From Polymorphobacter_B sp038225475 (GTDB taxonomy: Bacteria > Pseudomonadota > Alphaproteobacteria > Sphingomonadales > Sphingomonadaceae): a DNA stretch of 64,000 nucleotides. The translations under genes and the position numbers were made by a program. Positions within the stretch are counted from its first letter, which is position 1. Every line of letters starts with the position of its first letter. Below are positions 16,991 to 24,321 of this stretch, in pieces. The notes beneath the pieces are model-generated. The model ran no database searches and was not told where the DNA came from. It worked only from the letters and a program-made list of their open reading frames with translations. The stretch spans positions 62,001-126,000 of the forward strand of contig JBBRRA010000004.1 in assembly GCA_038225475.1 (NCBI GenBank). Direction: 5' to 3'.

Positions 16991-18157
16991 CTAAGCGAGC
17001 CGGATGCACTTTTCGCGGAATGCAAAGAACCCGCGCTGCGCATGCGGCCACGCATGTTCGTCCCATGCGCGGCGCACGGCGGTCAATCGGATCCCCGCTG
17101 CGCGCAGGTCGTCCCCCAGCGATGCCAGTGCTGCCGCGCTCGGCCCGACCGGGGCATAGGCGATGACGAGATGGTCGAGGCCGTGCGCCGCAGCCCAGTC
17201 GCCCACCGATGCGGCGGTCGCATCGGGCAGCATGGTGACCTCGGCACGATGGGCGGTGTGGGCGCGCCGTCCCGCATCGCCGAGCGCGTCGCCGATAAAC
17301 TGCTCAACGGCGGGCGACCGCCCATGCCTGCCGCCCAACGCGGCGATCGCACCGACTTCCGCCGAGCCGGGCAACAGCGTTTCGGGGGCGAGATCGTCTT
17401 CGGCAAGCAGCAGCCCGATGCGGCCTTTGGGCAGCGGCTCGGGCAATGCCAGCGGTTGCGCCGCCGGGGTGGGGGCCGCTGTGATGACGGCCGCGCGCGT
17501 CGCCAGACCGGCGGCGGTAAAGCGCCCGCCGGTGTAGCGCGCGATATTATCCGCCTGCGCCAGATAGGTTTTGCCGGCGGTCTGCAACCCGGCCACCCAG
17601 CGCCATGACAGCGTATTCGACGCCGCGTCGCCGTCGTAGAGATGCTGCCAGAATAGCGCCGCGCCGAGTTGCCACGGCAGCCGCAGCGTGAAAATCCAGA
17701 TGCTCGCGAACCACATGCGCGCGTGATTGTGGAGATACCCGAATTCGGCGAGCTCGGCGATCCACGCATCGAAACAGTCGATGCCCGTACCGCCGGCAAG
17801 CGCGCGGTCATAGTCGCGCCGCCAGCCCCCCGATGTCGCCTCGAGGCTGGCAAGGTCGGCAAGATAGTCCGTCCAAACCGATGGCCGCAGTTCGAGCCAG
17901 CCTTTCCAATAGGTCCGCCAGAAGACTTCCTGAATGAATTTCGCTGCGGTTTCGCCGGGATGCCGCGCGCGCACCGCGGCGACGACTTCGCTTTCGGTGA
18001 CCAGTCGATAACGCAGATACGGCGACAGCATCGAGACGTTCGCCCGGTCGCCCGGGCCGCGGTCGAAGTTGCGCGTTTCGGTATAGTCGGGACCGGCACG
18101 GTCGACGAAGTCTGCCAGCGCGGCAAGGCCGGCGGCGCGGGTGGGGATGAATGTCAT
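16991..18157 (-). CDS. Photolyase/cryptochrome-like flavoprotein, FAD domain first
   Basis: A 388-residue protein whose N-terminal ~220 residues match the helical FAD-binding domain of photolyases: SPYLRYRLVT, FIQEVFWRTYWKGWLE, FGYLHNHARMWFASIW, DGDAASNTLSWRWVAG and TYLAQADNIARYTGG. The usual N-terminal antenna (alpha/beta) domain is missing from the front. Instead a C-terminal ~150-residue alpha/beta-like region follows (KGRIGLLLAEDDL...DHLVIAYAPVG...RAWDEHAWPHAQRGFF). Function could be light sensing or DNA repair. The ATG at 18157 matches the conserved start region; an upstream in-frame start is possible. Confidence 0.82.
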   Translation of the reverse strand: MTFIPTRAAGLAALADFVDRAGPDYTETRNFDRGPGDRANVSMLSPYLRYRLVTESEVVAAVRARHPGETAAKFIQEVFWRTYWKGWLELRPSVWTDYLADLASLEATSGGWRRDYDRALAGGTGIDCFDAWIAELAEFGYLHNHARMWFASIWIFTLRLPWQLGAALFWQHLYDGDAASNTLSWRWVAGLQTAGKTYLAQADNIARYTGGRFTAAGLATRAAVITAAPTPAAQPLALPEPLPKGRIGLLLAEDDLAPETLLPGSAEVGAIAALGGRHGRSPAVEQFIGDALGDAGRRAHTAHRAEVTMLPDATAASVGDWAAAHGLDHLVIAYAPVGPSAAALASLGDDLRAAGIRLTAVRRAWDEHAWPHAQRGFFAFREKCIRLA

Positions 18158-18286
18158 GCGCGTCTGTAGTCGCAAAGCGCGCGGCATCGGAGTGGCGCAA
18201 CGCCGCGGGCGGCCGGGCCGGTCGCTCCGGTCGGCAGGGCCAACTTGCCGAATATGGGCCAGTTGGTCGCACGGCTATTTCCGCTT

Positions 18287-18298
18287 GTGAACGTTCTC
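18287..18298. promoter_or_regulatory. Candidate LacI-family operator upstream of the TonB receptor gene
   Basis: GTGAACGTTCTC contains the perfect palindrome GAACGTTC with a central CpG, the usual form of LacI/GalR-family operators. It sits about 100 nt before the TonB receptor gene. A weak core promoter (TTGTGA at 18285, AATAAT at 18306, 15-nt spacing) overlaps or adjoins it. A LacI-type regulator is encoded three genes downstream. Assignment is by inference. Confidence 0.4.
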
Positions 18299-18400
18299 AA
18301 TTTGGAATAATCGTCAAATCAAGCTCGCGAGGACGGGCGCACCCGACTGTACCGCCACAAGGCGGGCATTTTCGGTTCGTGCACTAGGGGGAGGATTGAG

Positions 18401-21106
18401 ATGACCAGATTCAAATTCGTCGTGGCCGGACTGCTGTGTGGAACCGCGATTGCGGCACCGGCATTTGCGCAGGACAGCGCGCCGCCGAAGCCCAAGGCCG
18501 CGCCTGCCGCCGCCAGCGACGCCGCCGCATCGACCGAAATCGTCGTCACCGCCGACCGCCGCGAGCAGACGCTGCAGAAATACGGCGGGACCGCTGCGGT
18601 CATCAGCGGCGAAGACCTGAAGAAAGTCGGCATCAACAGCCTGTTCGGGCTCAACGATTCGCTGCCCGGCGTGACCGTTTCGAACATCAACAACCAGATC
18701 GAAATCTACATTCGCGGTATCGGTACCAACAACGAGACCGAGCTTGGCGACCCCGCCGCCGCGACGCATTTCGATAACATCTATATTCCGCGCACCTCCG
18801 GTCTTGGGCCGGCGTTCTTCGACATCAAGCAGGTCGAGGTCAACTATGGTCCGCAGGGGACTTTGCGCGGCCGTAACTCGACTGCGGGCACGGTCAATGT
18901 GACGTCGATTCCGCCGAAGCTCGGCGCGTTCGAAGGCCAGATCGGCGGCGGCTACGGCAACTTCAGCCATGTCGAAACCTTCGGCTTCGTCAACGTCCCG
19001 GCGGGCGACAAGGTGGCGTTCCGCGTCTCGGGCAACTTCAACCGCCACGACAGCTATTACAAGAACGTCGGCCCGATCCCGTCGACCAAGGCTCCCGAGG
19101 AAGCCGACGATCGCGGCATCCGCGCGCAGGTGCTGTTCCAGCCGTCGCAGCAGCTCAAGCTGCTGCTTGCCGCCGACTATAACCGCCAGACCGGGACCGG
19201 CTATTTCGGCACCAATTTCTCACAATTCCTCGGTATCGACGGCGGCCTGACCAATCAGGCCAACCAGATCAAGGACCCGCGCGCCGTCGTCCTCGGGCCG
19301 GTGTCGCCGTTCGACGGCACCAAGCACTATGGCTTTCGCGGCAATCTCCGCTGGGACAGCGATGGTCCGGTCAGCGTCGAATATAACGGCAGCTACCGTG
19401 TGCTCGACCGCCGCAACGGTGGTGCCGGGCCGATCGTGCCCTATTACCCCAACTACCTTGCCGATCTGGCGCTGACCAACGGTCCCGGTGGCCGTGCGGC
19501 GTTCGATAATTACAGCCAGTCGCTGACCCTTGGCGAGTCGAAGTCGAACTATCACGAGCTGCGCTTGTTCAACGATACCGCGCCGCTGGTCTACAGCATC
19601 GGCGGAAACTATTTCAGCGAAGACCAGAAGAGCTATCTCGGCGCGACTTCGGACGACAACCCCTTCTTCGAGGGGCTCGAGTTCAACACGCGCACGCACG
19701 ACAAGGCATATGCGCTGTTCGGCGATGCGACCTATTCGGTGCAGTCGCACCTGCGCGTGACGGCGGGCGTTCGCTACACCGACGATCAGAAGTCGCGGAC
19801 CGGCGTTGCCGCCCGCTACGGCTTTGCGCTCGGGGCGTCCGACTTCAATTGCTGCGGTCCGCTGCGGCTGGGCACGCCGGGCTTCCAGTTCAACGGGTTT
19901 GACCGGACGATTTTCAATCCCGACGTCAACAACGACGGTAACGTCACGAACCAGGAAATCGTCAACTTCTACTTGAACGGCATCAAAAGCTTCGGCGCGC
20001 GCGACACCTTCCTGTCGGCGTTTTCGAACGCCATCGCGCAATATCCGACCAACCCGAACGCGACGGCTGGCGGCACCGGCTGCTATGCCAGCACGAAAGC
20101 GACCTTCTTCAACTGCGCGCCGAACGGGGCCTACACCTATGCGGTACCGTTCCCGGGGCAGATCTTCCAGCAGGACGGCCGCGTGCACAGCCGGTTCGTC
20201 GACTGGCGGCTGCGTGTCGAGGGTGACCTTGGTGAAGACCATCTGGCGTATGCGCTGATCTCGCGCGGGCATAAGTCGGCGGGGTTCAACGACAACCTCG
20301 GCAACCTTGGCTATGCGCCGACCTACCGCCCGGAAAGCGTGACGCTGTATGAAATCGGCTCGAAGAACCGGTTCGACGTCGGCGGCCATCCGCTGACGCT
20401 CAACGCATCGCTGTTTTACAACCGCTACAAGGATCAGCAGTTGTCGGCGCTGCTATCGGTGGCGCAGATCGTCAGCCAGATCGGTACTCAGACGGTGACG
20501 TTGCCGCCGAACACGAATACCAGCCTCGTGGTCAGCTATACCTATAACGCTGCGACCGACGAAACTTACGGCGCGCAGCTGACCGGGTCGATCGTGCTGC
20601 CGGGCCATTTCAAATTCGGGCTCGATGCGCTGTGGCTCGAGGCGAAGGTGGTCAACGCCGACCCGATCCAGGACTTCCGCTTCCAAAGCGACGTCAACAG
20701 CGTCGATGCCGTGGCGCAGTCGATCAAGGGGCACCGGTTGCCGCGGACGCCGCGCTATCAGGTCAATGCCTCGCTGGCGCAGGCGATCCCGATCGGCAGC
20801 AAAGGCATGGTCATCGACTGGGTCATCCAGGCGGCGTATCGCTCGTCGTCGTTCCAGACGATCTTCAACTCGATCGACTATAATTCGCCGACCAAGCCGC
20901 GTGCCTTTCTCGACGACCGCTTGTCGGGATACACGACATTCAATGCGGCGGCAGGCGTGACGAGCGGGCCGTACCGGTTCGAGGCGTATGTCAATAATCT
21001 GACCGACTCGACGCATGCGGCAGCACTGCTGGTTAGCCAGTTTGCCAATTCGCGCTACTACACCAGTCCGCGGTTGATCGGCGCCCGGGCTCGGGTCAGC
21101 TTCTGA
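18401..21106 (+). CDS. TonB-dependent outer-membrane receptor
   Basis: A 901-residue receptor. The signal peptide (MTRFKFVVAGLLCGTAIAAPAFA) is followed by a Pro/Ala linker, the TonB-box-like TEIVVTADRREQ and a plug domain (LNDSLPGVTVSNI, IYIRGIGTNNETE, VEVNYGPQGTLRGRNSTAGTVNV). The beta-barrel ends in the outer-membrane C-terminal signature RARVSF. GGGGGAGG precedes the ATG. The genes after it (GH16, LacI, MFS, GH3) suggest uptake of beta-glucan oligosaccharides. A canonical EF-hand-type loop, DVNNDGNVTNQE, occurs at residues 508-519. Confidence 0.93.
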   Translation: MTRFKFVVAGLLCGTAIAAPAFAQDSAPPKPKAAPAAASDAAASTEIVVTADRREQTLQKYGGTAAVISGEDLKKVGINSLFGLNDSLPGVTVSNINNQIEIYIRGIGTNNETELGDPAAATHFDNIYIPRTSGLGPAFFDIKQVEVNYGPQGTLRGRNSTAGTVNVTSIPPKLGAFEGQIGGGYGNFSHVETFGFVNVPAGDKVAFRVSGNFNRHDSYYKNVGPIPSTKAPEEADDRGIRAQVLFQPSQQLKLLLAADYNRQTGTGYFGTNFSQFLGIDGGLTNQANQIKDPRAVVLGPVSPFDGTKHYGFRGNLRWDSDGPVSVEYNGSYRVLDRRNGGAGPIVPYYPNYLADLALTNGPGGRAAFDNYSQSLTLGESKSNYHELRLFNDTAPLVYSIGGNYFSEDQKSYLGATSDDNPFFEGLEFNTRTHDKAYALFGDATYSVQSHLRVTAGVRYTDDQKSRTGVAARYGFALGASDFNCCGPLRLGTPGFQFNGFDRTIFNPDVNNDGNVTNQEIVNFYLNGIKSFGARDTFLSAFSNAIAQYPTNPNATAGGTGCYASTKATFFNCAPNGAYTYAVPFPGQIFQQDGRVHSRFVDWRLRVEGDLGEDHLAYALISRGHKSAGFNDNLGNLGYAPTYRPESVTLYEIGSKNRFDVGGHPLTLNASLFYNRYKDQQLSALLSVAQIVSQIGTQTVTLPPNTNTSLVVSYTYNAATDETYGAQLTGSIVLPGHFKFGLDALWLEAKVVNADPIQDFRFQSDVNSVDAVAQSIKGHRLPRTPRYQVNASLAQAIPIGSKGMVIDWVIQAAYRSSSFQTIFNSIDYNSPTKPRAFLDDRLSGYTTFNAAAGVTSGPYRFEAYVNNLTDSTHAAALLVSQFANSRYYTSPRLIGARARVSF

Positions 21107-21114
21107 CAAGCTGG

Positions 21115-21144
21115 TCGGCGCGGCGATGACAGTCGCCGCGCCGA
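21115..21144 (+). terminator. Strong hairpin between the TonB receptor and GH16 genes
   Basis: A perfect 12-bp stem (arms TCGGCGCGGCGA and TCGCCGCGCCGA) around the loop TGACAG starts 9 nt after the receptor stop codon. No T-tract follows, and the next gene starts 20 nt later on the same strand. It may attenuate read-through or stabilise the receptor mRNA 3' end. Confidence 0.55.
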
Positions 21145-21164
21145 TCGTTCGTAAAGGGCACAGG

Positions 21165-22004
21165 ATGACCAGAATCGGGTGGGCAGTCGGCGCGCTTGGG
21201 CTTGCCGTCACTGCGGTTGCCGCGCATGCCGAGCCGATGGTCCCGGCGGGCTATGCGCTGGTCTGGGCGGACGAGTTCGACCACGACGGCGCGCCCGACC
21301 CGGCCAAGTGGGCGTTTGACACCGAGCATAATCGCGGCGGCTGGTTCAACAACGAAAAGCAATATTATGCCGCCGATCGCAGCGAGAACGCGCGCGTCGA
21401 GGGCGGTAGCCTGATTATCGAGGCGCGTGCCGACGCGGCGGCGATCGCCCCGCGCCCCGATTATGGCGGTCAGCGTTATAGCTCGGCACGGATGATGACG
21501 CGCGGGCTGGCGGCGTGGCGCTACGGCGCGGTCGAGGTTCGCGCCAAGCTGCCGTGCGGCGTCGGCAGCTGGCCCGGCATCTGGATGCTGCCCGCCGACG
21601 CCAAGGTGAAATGGCCCGATGGCGGCGAGATCGACATCATGGAACATGTCGGCGCGGACCCCGGCAAGATCCATTTCTCGACGCATACCAAGGCCGAGAA
21701 TTTCGTCATCCACACCGAAAATACCGCAATGGCGTCGGTGAAGGATGCGTGCACCACGATGCACCGCTATCAGCTGCGGTGGACCCCGACGCTGATCGTC
21801 ATGGGGGTCGACGACCGGCGGGTGTTCGCGCTGAAGAAGGCCGGCCCGAACCGCGATAAATGGCCGTTCGATCAGCCTTTTTACCTGCTGCTCAACATTG
21901 CGGTGGGCGGTGACTGGGGCGGGATCAAGGGGATCGACCCGGCAGGCTTTCCGGCCCGCATGGAAATCGACTATGTTCGCGTTTATCAGCCGCCGCAGTC
22001 GTAG
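21165..22004 (+). CDS. Secreted glycoside hydrolase family 16 (beta-glucanase/laminarinase-like)
   Basis: A 279-residue enzyme. The signal peptide ends in AHA-EP, followed by a single GH16 domain: ALVWADEFDHDG, WFNNEKQYYAAD, the catalytic GGEIDIMEHVG (Glu nucleophile and Glu acid/base in ExDxxE), and IAVGGDWGG near the end. The EIDIMEH form is typical of endo-beta-1,3-glucanases. AAAGGG lies upstream. It probably cleaves extracellular or periplasmic beta-1,3(-1,4)-glucan for the adjacent GH3 and transporters. Confidence 0.93.
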   Translation: MTRIGWAVGALGLAVTAVAAHAEPMVPAGYALVWADEFDHDGAPDPAKWAFDTEHNRGGWFNNEKQYYAADRSENARVEGGSLIIEARADAAAIAPRPDYGGQRYSSARMMTRGLAAWRYGAVEVRAKLPCGVGSWPGIWMLPADAKVKWPDGGEIDIMEHVGADPGKIHFSTHTKAENFVIHTENTAMASVKDACTTMHRYQLRWTPTLIVMGVDDRRVFALKKAGPNRDKWPFDQPFYLLLNIAVGGDWGGIKGIDPAGFPARMEIDYVRVYQPPQS

Positions 22005-22053
22005 CGGCATGGCCTTCGACCACGCGACGGAGCGGCTCGAGTGATGGTGTCGC

Positions 22054-23115
22054 ATGGGTGAAGTGCGTGCCGCCAAGCTGACCATCCGCGAGGTCGCCGC
22101 CGCCGCCGGGGTGTCGCTGCAGACCGTCAGCCGAGTGCTCAACAACGGTCCCAACGTCAGCGGCAAGGCGCGCGAGCGCGTCGAAACCGCGGTCGCGGCG
22201 CTGGGCTATTCGCCGAGCATCGCGGCGCGGCGCATGGGCGGATCGAAGTCGTTCCTGCTGCTGGCGCTCAACGACCGTGACCGCACGATCGAGACCTGGC
22301 GGCTGCGGGAGGGCACCGACTGGGTCGACCAGATGCTGCTCGGCGGCATGCTGACCTGTGCCGAGCACGGCTATCGCATGATTTTCGAGCTCGTCGATAC
22401 GCACAGCGATCATATCGAGCGCGAACTGAAAGCCGCCCTGGCAGCGCTTCGCCCTGACGGCGTGATCCTGACCCCGCCGCATAGCGACAATGCGGCGATC
22501 CTGGCGATCCTCGCCACCGCCGGGATCCGCTGCGCCCGGATCGGGGCGTTTGGCGGCACCGGCCCGATCATCCGCATGGACGACCGCAAGGCCGCCGCCT
22601 GCGCGGTCGAGCATCTCGCGGCGCTCGGGCACCGGCGCATCGGCTTCATCGCCGGCAGCGGCGACTATGCGCTGAGCCGCGAGCGCGCCAGCGGCTTTGT
22701 CGACGCCGTCCGCGCGGCCGGGCTCGACGCCGATCCCGCGCTGCAGGTGGCCGGCGACTTCAGTTTCGCTTCGGGGCTCGACGGCGCGCGGCGGCTGCTC
22801 GACCTCGACGCGCCGCCGAGTGCGATCGTCGCCTCGAGCGACCCGATGGCGCTGGCGACGATCGCCGTCGCACACGAACGCGGCATCGCCGTGCCCGGCC
22901 AATTGTCGGTGGTCGGTTTCGACGACACGCCGATCGCGCGGACCAGCGTCCCGCCGTTGACCGCGATCAGCCAGCCGATCGCCGCGATGACCGCGCGCGC
23001 CGCCGAACTGCTGATCCAACCCGGCGACACGCTGGCGAAAGCGCTCGACGGCGTGCCGCACATCATTCCCTTCCACCTTGCGGTGCGCTCGTCGACCGGT
23101 CCGGCACCGCGGTGA
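22054..23115 (+). CDS. LacI-family transcriptional regulator
   Basis: A 353-residue repressor. The N-terminal helix-turn-helix and hinge (TIREVAAAAGVSLQTVSRVLNN...VSGKARERVETAVAALGY) are classic LacI. A periplasmic-binding-protein-like effector domain follows, with HLAALGHRRIGFIAG, ASSDPMALATIAVAHERG and VVGFDDTPIART. It probably senses a beta-glucan-derived sugar and controls the surrounding locus. Its stop overlaps the start of the MFS gene (GTGA). Confidence 0.93.
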   Translation: MGEVRAAKLTIREVAAAAGVSLQTVSRVLNNGPNVSGKARERVETAVAALGYSPSIAARRMGGSKSFLLLALNDRDRTIETWRLREGTDWVDQMLLGGMLTCAEHGYRMIFELVDTHSDHIERELKAALAALRPDGVILTPPHSDNAAILAILATAGIRCARIGAFGGTGPIIRMDDRKAAACAVEHLAALGHRRIGFIAGSGDYALSRERASGFVDAVRAAGLDADPALQVAGDFSFASGLDGARRLLDLDAPPSAIVASSDPMALATIAVAHERGIAVPGQLSVVGFDDTPIARTSVPPLTAISQPIAAMTARAAELLIQPGDTLAKALDGVPHIIPFHLAVRSSTGPAPR

Positions 23116-24308
23116 CCGCAGCGGCTGCAGCATTCGAGCGCCAGCGGCCCGCGTTGCTGTTGGGCTATGCGCTGGCGTGGGCGGGCGGCTGTGTCGCCTA
23201 TACGCCGTTCCTGACGCTGCTGTTGCCGATCCGCCTGACCGAACTTGCCGGGGCGGCGGATCTGCATTGGCTCGGGCTTTCGGCAACGCTCGGCGCGCTC
23301 GCCGCGAGCAGCGGCAATATCGCGTGGGGCTGGGCCAGCGACCATAGTGCAGCGCATGGCGGCGACCGGCGGTACTGGTCGGCAGCGGGGTTGCTGGCGA
23401 CGGCGCTCGCGGCGGGCGGGATGGCCGCCGCCTCGTCGCCGGCGGCGCTGGTGGCGTTGGTCGTGGTCTGGCAATTCGCGCTCAATCTGTTTCTCGCGCC
23501 GCTGGCCGCATTTGCCGCCGACAGCGTGCCACGGCAGCAGCAGGGCGCGCTTGGCGGGATGCTGGCGTGCGGGCCCGCGATCGCCGCGGTGTCGGTGGTT
23601 GCCGTCCTTGCCGTACCGCCGGGTCTGGCCAGCAAGCTCGCGCTGATCGTGGCGATCACCAGCGCCGCCGCACTGCCGCTAATGTTGATGCGACGTGTCA
23701 CGCCGCTCGGTCGTACCGCGCGATTTGTCCCCGGTGAGCGCGCGCCCGGCACCCGCAAGGTGCTGCTGCAGCTTTGGGTTGCGCGCCTCGTGGTACAGAT
23801 TGCCGAAGGGCTGGTTTTCGTCTTCCTCTATTATTTCCTGCGCGATCTGTCGGGTGGAAGCCTCGATATCGGCCGCTACGCGATCACCAATGCGGCGCTG
23901 CAGCTTTGCTCGATCCCGGTGGCGCTCGGCCTCGGCTATTTCACCGACCGCACCGGACGCAGGCGCGCGCCGCTTTTGGCGATGATCGCGCTGATCGCCA
24001 CGGGGCTTTTGGGAATGGGAATGGCGCACGCCTGGACCCCGGTCATCATTGCCTATGGGCTGTTCCTGATCGGCTCGAACAGCTTTCTGGCGTTGCACTC
24101 GTCGTTCGCGATGCAGCAACTGCTCGACCCGCGCCATTTCGGCCGCGACCTCGGCTGGTTCAACCTGACCAATACGGTGCCTGCGGTCACCACCCCGCTG
24201 CTGGCGATCGCGGTGATCGGCGTGGCAGGTTATTCGGGGCTGCTGCTCGGCCTTGCGGCGTGCATGGCGGTTCCGGCGCTGCTTGTCGTTCGCCTCGATA
24301 TTGCTTGA
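23112..24308 (+). CDS. MFS transporter, sugar-type
   Basis: A 398-residue, 12-helix major facilitator. N-terminal half: LGYALAWAGGCVAYTPFLTLLLPIRL, then WGWASDHSA (the loop 2-3 motif region). C-terminal half: LGYFTDRTGRRRAPLL, the corresponding loop 8-9 motif. It starts with GTG overlapping the regulator stop, so the two are translationally coupled. From its neighbours it likely imports the mono- or disaccharide products of GH16/GH3 action across the inner membrane. Confidence 0.85.
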   Translation: MTAAAAAFERQRPALLLGYALAWAGGCVAYTPFLTLLLPIRLTELAGAADLHWLGLSATLGALAASSGNIAWGWASDHSAAHGGDRRYWSAAGLLATALAAGGMAAASSPAALVALVVVWQFALNLFLAPLAAFAADSVPRQQQGALGGMLACGPAIAAVSVVAVLAVPPGLASKLALIVAITSAAALPLMLMRRVTPLGRTARFVPGERAPGTRKVLLQLWVARLVVQIAEGLVFVFLYYFLRDLSGGSLDIGRYAITNAALQLCSIPVALGLGYFTDRTGRRRAPLLAMIALIATGLLGMGMAHAWTPVIIAYGLFLIGSNSFLALHSSFAMQQLLDPRHFGRDLGWFNLTNTVPAVTTPLLAIAVIGVAGYSGLLLGLAACMAVPALLVVRLDIA

Positions 24309-24321
24309 AATGGAGAAGCTG

